Shown: positions 8,975-20,740 of the stretch, one piece after another
Numbering within the stretch: position 1 is the first letter of the stretch
How the letters are laid out: each line of letters starts with the position of its first letter
Assembly (NCBI GenBank): GCA_032252755.1
Contig: JAVUPY010000052.1
Location: 186,001-250,000 of the forward strand
Source: Terriglobia bacterium
Lineage (GTDB): Bacteria; Acidobacteriota; Terriglobia; Terriglobales; Acidobacteriaceae
Direction: 5' to 3'
Length of the DNA stretch: 64,000 nucleotides
The notes under the pieces: generated by a model
Told to the model about the DNA's origin: nothing
The model's database searches: none
The model's input: the letters and a program-made list of their open reading frames with translations, nothing else
Position numbers and translations under genes: made by a program

Positions 8975-9225
8975 GGGTTTCCTCCTGAAGTTTTTTTGGG
9001 CGCGGCCGCGAAACATAGCGGAGACACTGAGGGTCGGCACTAAAGTGCCATGACGAAGCGCGCTAATTGCACAGCGATTCAGAGGAAACGTCTGTGATGA
9101 GAGTCATCTGGTAATGTGACAGGCTGAAATCTGGAGCGCCCAAGAAGAGTTTTACGCCAGAGCGGTCACATCTTTTCAGTAGCTTGCGAGGGCAACGCCC
9201 CCTACCGATGCAAGTTACTCGTTGC

Positions 9226-10518
9226 TCAGTGTTTCATCGCTCCCGGACGGACTCGGAGGAAGATCCGAAAGCTGACCGGGTGCTCGCCGTAGTACGGATT
9301 GAGAACTGCGGGCTTGGAGTAGACGGAGAAGTCGGCGCCGAGCGCGATCTGCCAATTTGAATCATGTACGAGGTCGCGCGCGCCACCCAACGTGTACTTG
9401 CCGATTCGAAACGACTCGATACCCGAAGGTCCGCCGCCCTCCGGGAATAGTTCATCCTTGTCCACGAGTTCCAGCCTTGTGAACGCGTAGTTCTTCGCCG
9501 CGAAATTCAGTGAGGACTCCAGTAAATAGGAGTTCTGATTCGTCTGCGGGAGAATCTTGTGGTTCCGACCCCAGATGAGGGTGGTTGCCCAACTTCCATT
9601 CGTGATTGGCTGCGCATAGTTGATCGATGCCGTTTGACGCAGCACGTCGCCGGGTTCGAGAGCCTCGGGGTGAATCAGCCGTCCGGCGCTGTACTGCGCG
9701 GCCCAGTTCCTGTTAGGGCTGAAGCTGATGCGCCCGGAATAAGAATCCAGCGGCCCAAAGTCGAAGTTATAGCGGCGTTCATCTGGCTCGCGTCCATTGA
9801 ACACGGAGCCCTCGACTTTGAACCACTTCGCTTCGATCCCGGTGGTAATGACGCCGAAAGTAATGTGCGTCGAGTCCTGGAGGTGATGTCCGATCGGCGC
9901 GTCGGGAATCTCCAGTGCGGAGTTGCGATGCAGGAAAGCCGTCGGTCCGAGCGCCGGCTCGCCAGCTGGGCCGCCGTAAATTGTCCATGCGGCGCTCTCG
10001 CCGAGAGGAAGGAGGTACTTGGCGGAGATTTCACCGAAGACATCGTGCGGATGCTGGTGGTCGACGAGGGGGACTCCGTGATAAGTCTCGCCGGTCTGGA
10101 ACAGTTCGGGGAAGCCTGGATGCGGAGTGGTGAGCGGTTCGGCACTGAGCATCTGTCGCAACTGCAGCGTTCCGCGGCCGACTTTGCGCTGTTCCATCAG
10201 CATCAGCCAGTTCTCCGATGCCAGCTTTCCAGCCCCGCGCGGACCGCCCTGATGGTCGAACTCGAGAAACATATTCCCGTGCGCCATAAGCGTCCAGTCA
10301 CGCCATGTACGCATCCACATGTGCTCCGGAACCGATTGCGCCTGCCAGGACGTACCGGAGGCGAAGCCAAGTTCCATATCCTCGATATGGCTCTGAGGCT
10401 GGCTCATATTCATGCCGGGCATGTTCTGTTTATTCTGCGTGGACATGTCGTGCTGGTGATCCTGCGCAAGGATGAATGCGGGCAGTAGAATTCCGAAAAA
10501 GACGATCAGTTTCTTCAT
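9226..10518 (-). CDS. His/Met-rich exported protein, probable outer-membrane barrel
   Basis: This 430-residue protein has a signal peptide (MKKLIVFFGILLPAFILAQ) followed by a His- and Met-rich segment (QDHQHDMSTQNKQ, MPGMNMSQPQSH), a pattern typical of Cu(I)/Ag(I)-binding regions. The remainder shows barrel-like strands with many Trp/Tyr/Phe residues, and a GVPLVDHQHPHDVFGE motif adds more potential metal ligands. Families of this type occur near copper-handling genes in other bacteria, but no copper gene flanks it here. Function unknown; metal-binding outer-membrane protein is an inference. Confidence 0.6.
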   Translation of the reverse strand: MKKLIVFFGILLPAFILAQDHQHDMSTQNKQNMPGMNMSQPQSHIEDMELGFASGTSWQAQSVPEHMWMRTWRDWTLMAHGNMFLEFDHQGGPRGAGKLASENWLMLMEQRKVGRGTLQLRQMLSAEPLTTPHPGFPELFQTGETYHGVPLVDHQHPHDVFGEISAKYLLPLGESAAWTIYGGPAGEPALGPTAFLHRNSALEIPDAPIGHHLQDSTHITFGVITTGIEAKWFKVEGSVFNGREPDERRYNFDFGPLDSYSGRISFSPNRNWAAQYSAGRLIHPEALEPGDVLRQTASINYAQPITNGSWATTLIWGRNHKILPQTNQNSYLLESSLNFAAKNYAFTRLELVDKDELFPEGGGPSGIESFRIGKYTLGGARDLVHDSNWQIALGADFSVYSKPAVLNPYYGEHPVSFRIFLRVRPGAMKH

Positions 10519-10658
10519 GTTCTTATAGACAAAAAAAGACCGGATACTTACCCCAGTCCTGCATGGTTTGATGCGGGAACAAAGCAGATTGCTTCATCTC
10601 ACTGGCGATGCTCGGAATTTCCAGTGGTGCTCCCGCAAGGCTCACATGCACCAAGCGC

Positions 10659-11102
10659 TCAAGACTGTCCTGTAATCTTGAGCCGTACCTCTTCTGGAAT
10701 GCGATCGCGAACCTCGGGTGGAAGCTTATCGTGAACCTTGCGAGCACCGATGCGCGCAACGTCCACCATGGCCATTGGCGCCGGAGTCGCAACGGCGACG
10801 ACCAGCCACACCAGAGTGGAGAGCAGGAACCCGCCGATCGCGATCAGTTCGAGAACAAATGCGTGCTGTGGTTGGAAATGGCGAATGACGCCGTAGGCGA
10901 GCAGGAACATCAATGCGGAAACAGTCGCCAGTACCATCAATGCAATGTCGATGGTGCGATGCAGTCTCTGGCGGGAACGGCAGTGCTCGCAGGCAGCAAG
11001 ATGGGCTTCGTAGTCACCCCGCATCTCGGGGGTGATTCCGGAGATATCGTATCGCCAGCCCGCCAGGATGCTTCCTACAACCCGATCAGTGCATTGACTC
11101 AT
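10659..11102 (-). CDS. Zinc-finger (anti-sigma-like) two-TM membrane protein
   Basis: A 147-residue protein. The start at 11102 leaves 7 bp after the MBL hydrolase stop; a longer reading would overlap that gene by 200 bp. The N-terminus has HLAACEHC, the H-x3-C-x2-C signature of zinc-binding anti-sigma domains. Two hydrophobic segments follow (about residues 48-70 and 77-100), then a charged tail. No sigma factor gene is adjacent, so a role as anti-sigma factor is only suggested by the motif. Probably co-transcribed with the MBL-fold gene. Confidence 0.6.
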   Translation of the reverse strand: MSQCTDRVVGSILAGWRYDISGITPEMRGDYEAHLAACEHCRSRQRLHRTIDIALMVLATVSALMFLLAYGVIRHFQPQHAFVLELIAIGGFLLSTLVWLVVAVATPAPMAMVDVARIGARKVHDKLPPEVRDRIPEEVRLKITGQS

Positions 11103-11109
11103 GAATGTA

Positions 11110-11913
11110 TTACAGCGTAATCGTTTCCAGCGCCTCGTCCTGCGAAGCGAGCATGAGGCGATTCTGCCAGAGTGACAGGCGGTCCGCCAGCGCGTGCTCG
11201 GCGCAGTTGCGCGCAATTTCGGGGTGATTGTTTGCCGCCGAAAGGTGCGCCAATATGAGAAACGCCGCGCTTCCATCATAGTCGCTGGACAAAAATTCCG
11301 CGAGAGCGGCATTGGAAAGATGGCCCACGCGGCTCATCACACGCTGCTTCACCGCCCAAGGATACGGACCAACACGCAGCATCTCCAGATCGTGATTCGA
11401 TTCGACCATCAACCCGTCGCATTGGCGCAAATGCGCCTTTACATTGGATGGTATGTAACCGAGATCGGTCACATATCCGAGCTTGATTCCATCGGCACGA
11501 AAGGTGAACCCCACAGGATCGGCGGCATCATGCGGAATGGTGAACGGCGTGACCTCAATGTCACCAATGTGGAACCGATGGCCGGACTGGAAGTGCTCGA
11601 CCTTCTCGGCCTTCACGCGCTCTCCGTTGCTGTCTGTGTACTGGCGCGTCCAGGCGCGATGCGTGGCCTCGGTCATATAGACCGGCAACGAGTATTTCTT
11701 CGCCATAACGTAAAGCCCGGTAACATGATCGGCATGCTCGTGGGTGATCAGGACGGCATCGAGCGAAGCGGCGTCAATTCCACGGCTAGCAAGGCGTTTG
11801 GAAATGGCTTTGCAGGAAAGGCCGGCATCAATCAGCAGCCGCGTTCCCGACGACGCAACGACGGAGCAATTCCCGCCACTCCCGCTCGCCAGAACCGTCA
11901 AGGACACCGCCAT
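11110..11913 (-). CDS. MBL-fold metallo-hydrolase (YycJ/WalJ-like)
   Basis: A metallo-beta-lactamase-fold hydrolase of about 267 residues. I prefer the start at 11913, which gives the conserved opening MAVSLTVLASGSGGNC; an upstream ATG at 11943 is possible and neither has a strong ribosome site. The metal motif ITHEHADHVTG is intact, with FTIPHDAADPVGF and GYVTDLGYI later, as in YycJ-type exonuclease-like proteins linked to DNA processing and cell wall control in Firmicutes. Downstream it is 7 bp from the zinc-finger membrane protein gene. Substrate unknown. Confidence 0.8.
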   Translation of the reverse strand: MAVSLTVLASGSGGNCSVVASSGTRLLIDAGLSCKAISKRLASRGIDAASLDAVLITHEHADHVTGLYVMAKKYSLPVYMTEATHRAWTRQYTDSNGERVKAEKVEHFQSGHRFHIGDIEVTPFTIPHDAADPVGFTFRADGIKLGYVTDLGYIPSNVKAHLRQCDGLMVESNHDLEMLRVGPYPWAVKQRVMSRVGHLSNAALAEFLSSDYDGSAAFLILAHLSAANNHPEIARNCAEHALADRLSLWQNRLMLASQDEALETITL

Positions 11914-11984
11914 GCGAGCAGCATAACGTGAGTGCCTGTGCATTTGCAGTAATGAAGTAGTAACTAAGGCACTTCCGGGTCACG

Positions 11985-12758
11985 CTAGGGGTTCCGACGG
12001 CCGAACACCTGCTGCAGGATTGCCGTCGTTCGCGCCGCCGGGTTCTGACGGATGTTCTTCTCTTCCCGTCCGAGCATATAGAAGAGGCCGTCGAGCGTCT
12101 TGCCGACGACGTACTGATCGAGATCGAAACCGCGGCTCTGCAGCAGTGGCCCGGCCAGCGAGTTCTGCGCGATCCGATCATATTGCCTGACGACTCCTAC
12201 GTTCTGCATGGCGTTGTGTACGATCGGCGTAAATGCCATCATCAGTTCCTGCGAGGTCGCGTTTTTGAAATACTGCGTTGCGGCGGTGTCGCCGCCGTTC
12301 AGGATGTTGCGCGCGTCGCTGATCGTCATCTTCATCAGCGCGTTAAGGAATATTTGTTTTGCCAGAGGCGTCGCCTGCTCGGCCGCGCGATTCATCCCGA
12401 CCTCAAGCTGATCGAGTTGTGGACCCATCCCAACCAGTTGCAGCCCGGTGCGAGCCTTCTGCAGTGAGGCAGGAAGCGGAATCTTGATCGCCGGATTGCC
12501 AAGAAAGCCGTCGGGCCTGCCGGTTTTCGCGACTGCCTGCGTCGTGCTCACCCTCAGGGCCTCTCTCAGACCCCTCGTGATGGTGTCCGTACTGAGGTTT
12601 CCGCCAGCTGACTGCGATTTCGGCTTGGTTATGCTCTGCCAGACGCGGTCGAGCGGGGATTGCGCGAAGCAAGAGATGGACAACAACATGAAAATGATGA
12701 GGCTGGATAAAATGCGCATACGATGCACATTAACACTGAAATGTCGTGAAAGCTGCAT
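11985..12758 (-). CDS. DUF4197 family exported protein
   Basis: A 257-residue protein with a hydrophobic N-terminus (MRILSSLIIFMLLSISCFAQ begins at residue 14, so a start at 12719 is equally likely). The body is helical, with the DUF4197 hallmarks GLREAL, NPAIKIPLP, MNRAAEQATPLAK, ALMKMTISDARNILNGGDTA and YVVGKTLDGLFYMLGREE. The family is widespread in Gram-negatives and probably periplasmic; its biochemical role is not known. It stands alone between the MBL gene and a small membrane protein gene on the other strand. Confidence 0.82.
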   Translation of the reverse strand: MQLSRHFSVNVHRMRILSSLIIFMLLSISCFAQSPLDRVWQSITKPKSQSAGGNLSTDTITRGLREALRVSTTQAVAKTGRPDGFLGNPAIKIPLPASLQKARTGLQLVGMGPQLDQLEVGMNRAAEQATPLAKQIFLNALMKMTISDARNILNGGDTAATQYFKNATSQELMMAFTPIVHNAMQNVGVVRQYDRIAQNSLAGPLLQSRGFDLDQYVVGKTLDGLFYMLGREEKNIRQNPAARTTAILQQVFGRRNP

Positions 12759-12823
12759 CGCCTTTGGACGTGTACTTCGAGGTGTCCATCACCGCAGGGG
12801 ACGTATTATGATGATCGCCGGCA

Positions 12824-13048
12824 ATGAGCCGCCTCCGGAAATCACGCCGGCAATGGGAACAGGAGTTGGATCAACTCCAGCACAATGTGCTATTTGAGGA
12901 CGGTCAGCGCAACGCCTGGCTTCTGAATCAACTCGGCGGTGGAAAGAACCACCTGACCAAGGCGCAATCTCTGGTACTGCTCTCAGCCATTGCGTTTGGC
13001 GCCGTGCTGCTCGTCTTCCTCATCGCCGTCCTGCTGGCGTATCTCTGA
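12824..13048 (+). CDS. Small single-TM hypothetical protein
   Basis: A 74-residue protein with a basic N-terminus (MSRLRKSRRQWEQ), a polar region and a strong C-terminal transmembrane segment (about residues 48-73). I do not recognise a family. Its stop abuts, tail to tail, the stop of the membrane protein on the opposite strand. The composition (basic end, single clean TM helix) makes it more than a chance ORF. Confidence 0.45.
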   Translation: MSRLRKSRRQWEQELDQLQHNVLFEDGQRNAWLLNQLGGGKNHLTKAQSLVLLSAIAFGAVLLVFLIAVLLAYL

Positions 13049-13384
13049 TCAATTTTCTTTGCCCTGGAACATCACCCGCACGAACCTTCGTCCAACGGAC
13101 CCGCCGTACGCTCCGGCGACGCCAGGCAGCATGATCAGGATCGATCCGGCGAGCCCGGCGCGAGTCAGCGTTTCGTAGTAATGCAACAGGTTCGCGCTCA
13201 TCATCACGATGGGAACCATGAGGCCGACGAGCAGGGTCCATCGCCAGGGGCGTTCAGGACTGGCAAAGCCAAGCGACATGGTCGAGATGAGTACGACGAG
13301 CGATGTCAGCAGCGGATCGCCAATAGTGATGTGAACAAAGCCGGCGAGTAATCCGCAGATGACGGCAATGATGTAGCTGGTCAT
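13049..13384 (-). CDS. Small four-TM hypothetical membrane protein
   Basis: About 111 residues from the ATG at 13384 (a GTG at 13399 would add five). Four hydrophobic segments are separated by short loops, with the loop motif FASPERPWRW and a glycine-rich stretch near the end (GVAGAYGGSVGRR). No family recognised. Convergent with the small single-TM gene, with directly abutting stop codons. Confidence 0.5.
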   Translation of the reverse strand: MTSYIIAVICGLLAGFVHITIGDPLLTSLVVLISTMSLGFASPERPWRWTLLVGLMVPIVMMSANLLHYYETLTRAGLAGSILIMLPGVAGAYGGSVGRRFVRVMFQGKEN

Positions 13385-13501
13385 ACGAATATTAAACACG
13401 AACAGAGCAGCAGATTACTCAACCCTTTCGTGTCGTATCGCGCGCAAATTGCCGCCATGCTACACCGAGCGTTCTATCAGGAAAACGAACCGGCCGATCC
13501 A

Positions 13502-14350
13502 TCAGTACTGGTAGAAACCTTTCCCTGATTTCCGTCCCAGCCAGCCTGCATCGACCATCTTGACCAGCAGGGGGCAAGGCCGGTACTTGGGATCACCAAG
13601 GCCCTCATGCATCACGCGCATAATGTTGAGACAGACGTCGAGACCGATGAAGTCGGCGAGCGTCAGCGGCCCCATCGGGTGAGCCATGCCGAGTTTGAAA
13701 ACCTCATCGACGGCTTCCGGCGTCGCTACGCCTTCCATGACTGCGTAAATTGCTTCGTTGATCAGCGGCATCAGCACGCGATTCGAAACGAACCCGGGGG
13801 CGTCGTTCACTTCGACCGGCGTCTTTTCCAGCTTCAGCGCGAGATCCTTCACGGTTGCGTAGGTTCCATTGCTGGTTGCGATCCCGCGAATGACCTCGAC
13901 CAGTTTCATCATCGGAACCGGATTGAAGAAGTGCATTCCGATAATCTTGTCAGGCCGCTTCGTGACCGCCGCAAGCTTCGTGATCGAGATCGATGACGTG
14001 TTTGATGCCAGGATGATTTCGGGCCGGCAGATCTGGTCGAGGTCGCGAAAGATCTCCGACTTGATATCGAACTTCTCTGTCGCGGCTTCGACAACAAAGT
14101 CACACTGCGAAAGATCTTTGCGACTGAGGGATCCGTGAATGCGTCCGAGCGCCGCTGACTTCTGCTCCGCGGTGATCTTGTTCTTTGCTACTTCGCGGTC
14201 GAGGTTCTTGTTGATTGTATCGAGACCACGATCGAGGAAGCGTTGCTCGACTTCGACCAGAGTGACGTTATATCCGGATTTTGCGAAGACATGAGCGATG
14301 CCGTTGCCCATCGTCCCCGCGCCGATGACGCCGATGTTCTTGAAGTCCAT
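13502..14350 (-). CDS. hbd: 3-hydroxyacyl-CoA (3-hydroxybutyryl-CoA) dehydrogenase
   Basis: A stand-alone 282-residue NAD-dependent dehydrogenase that interconverts 3-hydroxyacyl-CoA and 3-oxoacyl-CoA, in beta-oxidation or butanoate metabolism. The Rossmann motif [15 protein letters not shown] is at the N-terminus, [12 protein letters not shown] follows, the catalytic His lies in [14 protein letters not shown], and the [16 protein letters not shown] and [14 protein letters not shown] motifs are present. It is full length for the single-domain family and has no crotonase fusion. A repeat-containing spacer separates it from the PP2C gene. Confidence 0.92.
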   Translation of the reverse strand: MDFKNIGVIGAGTMGNGIAHVFAKSGYNVTLVEVEQRFLDRGLDTINKNLDREVAKNKITAEQKSAALGRIHGSLSRKDLSQCDFVVEAATEKFDIKSEIFRDLDQICRPEIILASNTSSISITKLAAVTKRPDKIIGMHFFNPVPMMKLVEVIRGIATSNGTYATVKDLALKLEKTPVEVNDAPGFVSNRVLMPLINEAIYAVMEGVATPEAVDEVFKLGMAHPMGPLTLADFIGLDVCLNIMRVMHEGLGDPKYRPCPLLVKMVDAGWLGRKSGKGFYQY

Positions 14351-14371
14351 ATGAAGTGCCTCGGGTGAAAT

Positions 14372-14456
14372 TAGTTCTCAGTTCCCGTTCCAGGCTCTCA
14401 GTCGGGAACAGGCACAAATGTAAATGAAGAACGAGGAACTAGGAACGAAGAACTGT
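14372..14456. repeat. Spacer repeat of the AGTTCTCAGTTCCC type
   Basis: This contains AGTTCTCAGTTCCCGTTC and, inverted, GAACGAGGAACTAGGAACGAAGAACTG. The same short words recur at 15830-15919, 18464-18505 and 20067-20102, always in gene spacers. Confidence 0.6.
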
Positions 14457-15277
14457 CAGTGCGCTTCGCGCGACACGGGTCCACCATTGAACAGGCCCTT
14501 GAGCCAGCCCTGCTCCTGGAATTTCAAAGCGAGCACCGTGATATTATCCGCGCCGCCGGCATCCCGCGCTGTGACAATGAGTTTATCGACAGCGTACTCG
14601 AGCGCGGTTGACTCGCGCACAATCGCCAGAATCTTCTCACCGTCGAGGTAGCGAGTGAGGCCGTCGCTGCACATTACAATAACGTCGCCGACTTCGGCGG
14701 TGAGGTCCTCGATGTCGGCCTGCACCGTGGGTTCGGCTCCGAGGGCTCGAATGACGATGTTCTGGTAATCGACTCGCTTGGCTTCCTCGGCCGTAATCAA
14801 GCCCCGGCGAACCTGTTCCATTACCAGCGAATGGTCCTCGGTCAACTGTTGAATGGAGTTTTCGCGAATACGGTAAATGCGCGAGTCGCCTACGTTGGCA
14901 ATAGAGAATTCGTTATCGTTCGCGGCCACCGCAACGATGGTCGAACCCATGCCCGCGTGTTCTTCACTGGCACGAGAGGCGTTGAAAATTTCCTGGTTGG
15001 CGAGGTTTATGGCACTGCCAAGCGCGATGGCTCGCATGGAGAACTCGCTGGGATAGGCGCCTACAATGTCGACCTTGCCGTCCTTGCCCGCCCGACGGAA
15101 GTAACTGAGCAGGCAGTCGACGGCCATCTTGCTGGCAACTTCGCCCGCGGCAGCTCCGCCCATGCCATCGCACACCACGTAGATGCCATAACGCTTGTCG
15201 AAACCGAAATTGTCTTCGTTATTGGCCCGAACGCGGCCGACATCGGTCTTGCCCGCGACTTCGACAGTCAGACTCAT
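14456..15277 (-). CDS. PP2C-type serine/threonine protein phosphatase
   Basis: A 273-residue metal-dependent phosphatase of the PrpC/Stp1 class, likely reversing Ser/Thr kinase phosphorylation. Motifs in order: TDVGRVRANNEDNFG, VCDGMGGAAAGEVAS, IANVGDSRIYRI, TEDHSLV, VIVMCSDGLTRYL and GGADNITVL. The Asp metal ligands are all in place. I chose the ATG at 15277, with GGGGTG just upstream; a GTG at 15283 would add two residues. No kinase gene lies next to it. It sits downstream of the ATP synthase operon beyond that operon's terminator. Confidence 0.92.
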   Translation of the reverse strand: MSLTVEVAGKTDVGRVRANNEDNFGFDKRYGIYVVCDGMGGAAAGEVASKMAVDCLLSYFRRAGKDGKVDIVGAYPSEFSMRAIALGSAINLANQEIFNASRASEEHAGMGSTIVAVAANDNEFSIANVGDSRIYRIRENSIQQLTEDHSLVMEQVRRGLITAEEAKRVDYQNIVIRALGAEPTVQADIEDLTAEVGDVIVMCSDGLTRYLDGEKILAIVRESTALEYAVDKLIVTARDAGGADNITVLALKFQEQGWLKGLFNGGPVSREAH

Positions 15278-15372
15278 CCACACCCCGTAGGAAATTAGGA
15301 ATTACGAAGGGCGCACCAGCTCGAACCACTCAGAAAATCGAAACTAGTTTTTACAATATTAGCCGGCGAAAC

Positions 15373-15398
15373 AAAAACCCCCGAAACGTCGGGGGCTT
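15373..15398 (-). terminator. atpC: Intrinsic terminator of the ATP synthase operon
   Basis: CCCCCGA (15378-15384), loop AACG, TCGGGGG (15389-15395). On the minus strand the stem is followed by TTTTTGTTT. It sits 20 bp after the atpC stop, exactly where the operon should end. A shorter T-run on the plus side makes it weakly bidirectional. Confidence 0.88.
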
Positions 15399-15414
15399 TT
15401 CAGTATCTCACGGA

Positions 15415-15828
15415 TTACTTTACTCCTGCTTTGGAGGCAACATCCAGACGCGTTTCAGCTCGTTGCAGCGCTGTCAATGCGCGCTGGTAATCTATTTCGC
15501 CTTGTCCGCCCTGCAAACGCTCTTCCGCTCGCTTCTTGGCTTCCTGGGCGCGGTTCACGTCAATCTCTTCCGGTTTCTCCGCCGATTCCGCCAGGATTGT
15601 TACCTTGTTCGGAAGAACTTCGGCAAATCCCCACGCAACCGACAATATCGCGGTTGTGCCAGCGTTGCGGTAGGTAATCTCGCCGACGGCCAATTCGGTG
15701 ATCAGCGGAGCGTGTCCCGGAAGAATGCCAATGTAGCCGTTCCGGGCGGGAATCTGAACCTCTTCCGCCACGTCCCGAACCACCAGCTTCTCTGGGGTTA
15801 CGATCTCGAGTTCGAAAGTCTCTGCCAT
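15415..15828 (-). CDS. atpC: F1Fo ATP synthase epsilon subunit
   Basis: A 137-residue central-stalk subunit linking gamma to the c-ring and modulating hydrolysis. The N-terminal beta-sandwich (FELEIVTPEKLVV, IPARNGYIGILPGHAPLITEL) is followed by the two-helix C-terminal domain (VNRAQEAKKRAEERL and RALTALQRAETRLDVA). It is the last gene of the minus-strand atp operon, with the terminator at 15373-15398. Confidence 0.95.
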   Translation of the reverse strand: MAETFELEIVTPEKLVVRDVAEEVQIPARNGYIGILPGHAPLITELAVGEITYRNAGTTAILSVAWGFAEVLPNKVTILAESAEKPEEIDVNRAQEAKKRAEERLQGGQGEIDYQRALTALQRAETRLDVASKAGVK

Positions 15829-15829
15829 G

Positions 15830-15919
15830 CCAGTTCTCGGTTCCCAGTTATCAGTTCTCAGTTGGTATTCACCAGTAGACCTGCGGGTTCTAACTGAGAA
15901 CGGAGAACTGAGAACTTCG
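15830..15919. repeat. Inverted pair of AGTTCTCAGTT spacer repeats between atpD and atpC
   Basis: The left half reads CAGTTCTCGGTTCCCAGTT and TCAGTTCTCAGTT; the right half carries the reverse complement (AACTGAGAACGGAGAACTGA). RNA from this spacer could fold into a long hairpin inside the operon transcript. Confidence 0.65.
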
Positions 15920-15921
15920 TT

Positions 15922-17370
<1,449 letters not shown>

Positions 17371-17425
17371 TCAAACTCTCCGTGCCCCACAAGCCGCAGT
17401 TAGCAGATGTGGGCACCGCGAATCT

Positions 17426-18460
17426 CTATAGTGCCGCCGCCCCGCTTACGATCTCGATGATTTCTTTCGTGATCGAGGCCTGCCGGGCGCGGTTCATCGC
17501 CAGCGTTAACGAGTCGATCATTTCGCTGGCGTTGTTCGTCGCCGAATCCATCGCGGTCATCTGCGCAGCGTTGAAAGCCGCCCACGATTCCAGCATCGAA
17601 TGATAGATCTGGATCGCGATGTACTTCGGCAGCAGTGCCGCGAACAAGTCCTTCGGCGACTGCTCGTAAATGTAGTCAACCTGTGCGGCGCCGAACAGCT
17701 TGGCGCGCTCGTCGATTTCACGAGTTTCTGGCTCTTCCAGGCTGACACCTGCCTTCAGCGCGGCTTCCGCAGCCTGTTCGCGCTGCTCGGTGGTGAGTTC
17801 TTCTACCTGGGCCAGCACGTGCTCGCCAATCGCTCCAACCGGCAGGACGGTGTCAACAACCAGGCGCTGCGCGATCACCGACTTGAATTCGTTGAAGACG
17901 AGATATACCGAGTCGATCTCGCCCTCGCAGTAGCGGTCGATGACTTTCTCCGCGATCTCGTGGGCATTGTCGAAAGCCGCTTTTCCGAGCAGGCCGGAGT
18001 ATTCGCCGACGATCTGGACCGGGCCTTTGCGAGCCGAGGGTTCGTCCGTCACGGGAAAACGCCGGCGTAGAAAATCGCGGCCCTTGCGCCCAAAGGCGAT
18101 AATGTCGATGTTCTTACCGGCTTTTGACTCGATGAAGCGCATCGCCGCCTTCAAGATGTTGGCGTTGAAAGCGCCGGCGAGCCCCTTGTCGCCAGTCACA
18201 ATAATCAGCAGCGCGGTCTTTTCCTCGCGGCGCTCCAGCAGCGGATGCTTCGGCGCACCAGTCTGCGGATCGTAGATTTCAGCGCGGCCGACCAGCGACT
18301 TCAGCACGTTCGTCAGCATCTGCGCGTACGGACGCGCCGCCATGGCGCGGTCCTGTGCTCGGCGCAGCTTCGCAGCCGAAACCATCTTCATCGCGCGCGT
18401 GATCTGCCGCGTGTTGCGAACGCTTCGAATGCGACGCCGAATGTCGAGTACGCCTGCCAT
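17426..18460 (-). CDS. atpG: F1Fo ATP synthase gamma subunit, with an insertion
   Basis: The rotor shaft subunit. The N-terminal helix (DIRRRIRSVRNTRQITRAMKMV) and C-terminal helix (NRARQASITKEIIEIVSGAAAL) are canonical. At 344 residues it is roughly 50 longer than typical. The extra sequence includes a Glu/Ala-rich stretch near residues 205-245 (VEELTTEQREQAAEAALKAG and following) before the YIYEQSPKDLF strand. Identity is certain; the insert is likely lineage-specific. Confidence 0.96.
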   Translation of the reverse strand: MAGVLDIRRRIRSVRNTRQITRAMKMVSAAKLRRAQDRAMAARPYAQMLTNVLKSLVGRAEIYDPQTGAPKHPLLERREEKTALLIIVTGDKGLAGAFNANILKAAMRFIESKAGKNIDIIAFGRKGRDFLRRRFPVTDEPSARKGPVQIVGEYSGLLGKAAFDNAHEIAEKVIDRYCEGEIDSVYLVFNEFKSVIAQRLVVDTVLPVGAIGEHVLAQVEELTTEQREQAAEAALKAGVSLEEPETREIDERAKLFGAAQVDYIYEQSPKDLFAALLPKYIAIQIYHSMLESWAAFNAAQMTAMDSATNNASEMIDSLTLAMNRARQASITKEIIEIVSGAAAL

Positions 18461-18463
18461 TAG

Positions 18464-18505
18464 TCAGTTCCCAGTTGCCAGTTCTCAGTTCGTTCTTCGT
18501 TGTTC
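18464..18505. repeat. AGTTCTCAGTT-type spacer repeat between atpA and atpG
   Basis: Reads AGTCAGTTCCCAGTTGCCAG followed by TTCTCAGTTCG. Same family as the copies at 14372, 15830 and 20067. Confidence 0.6.
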
Positions 18506-18525
18506 GTTCTTTGCTGCAGCAAATG

Positions 18526-20102
<1,577 letters not shown>

Positions 20103-20200
20103 CCATGCCGCTCGATATATAGCTGAGTCGAAGACCGGGAACCCGCAATAATCAAACTCTCGAAAAATCATGACACTTCGCTAATGGCTAATTGCTTCTT

Positions 20201-20740
20201 TTATTCCGCGCTCAGCGTCTCTCTTATCTTGTTCAACTGGCCGCGCACGGAACCGTCGTAAATGGTGCTGCCGATCTGCACCACGGCGCCGCCGATCAGG
20301 GCCTTATCGGTCGCATACAGCGCGCGCACCGCCTTGCCGGTAATCTGCTTGATCTGGTTCTCCAGCGCGAGCCGCTCGTCCGTCGTCAGATCACGCGAAC
20401 TCGTCACCTTCGCTTCGGCGATTCCCAGCCGCGAATCCAGTTCCGTCTCGAACTGCCGTGCGATGAGATCGATCATCGCGATGCGCTGGTGATCGATCAG
20501 CACGGCAATGAAGTTCCGCACCATCGGGTCCAGCACGATCTTCTGTCCAATCGCGTCCAACAACTTCCGCTTCTGATCGGCCGGAACCGAAGGGTTATCC
20601 CACACCTGGCGCAGGTTATGGTTGGCTGAAACCAGCTGCGCAATCGTGTTCACCTGCTCGCGAACGCGCCCGGGAATCAGTTTCCTGTCGATCACGACGT
20701 CGGCAAGGGCACGGGCGTAACGGCTGGTTACCTCGGCCAT
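20201..20740 (-). CDS. atpH: F1Fo ATP synthase delta subunit
   Basis: The peripheral-stalk subunit (179 residues) that joins F1 to the b/b' dimer. SRYARALADVVID at the N-terminus, NFIAVLIDHQRIAMIDLIARQFE in the middle and IGGAVVQIGSTIYDGSVRGQL at the C-terminus match the OSCP/delta family. Its start directly abuts the atpF stop, consistent with tight co-translation. Confidence 0.95.
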   Translation of the reverse strand: MAEVTSRYARALADVVIDRKLIPGRVREQVNTIAQLVSANHNLRQVWDNPSVPADQKRKLLDAIGQKIVLDPMVRNFIAVLIDHQRIAMIDLIARQFETELDSRLGIAEAKVTSSRDLTTDERLALENQIKQITGKAVRALYATDKALIGGAVVQIGSTIYDGSVRGQLNKIRETLSAE

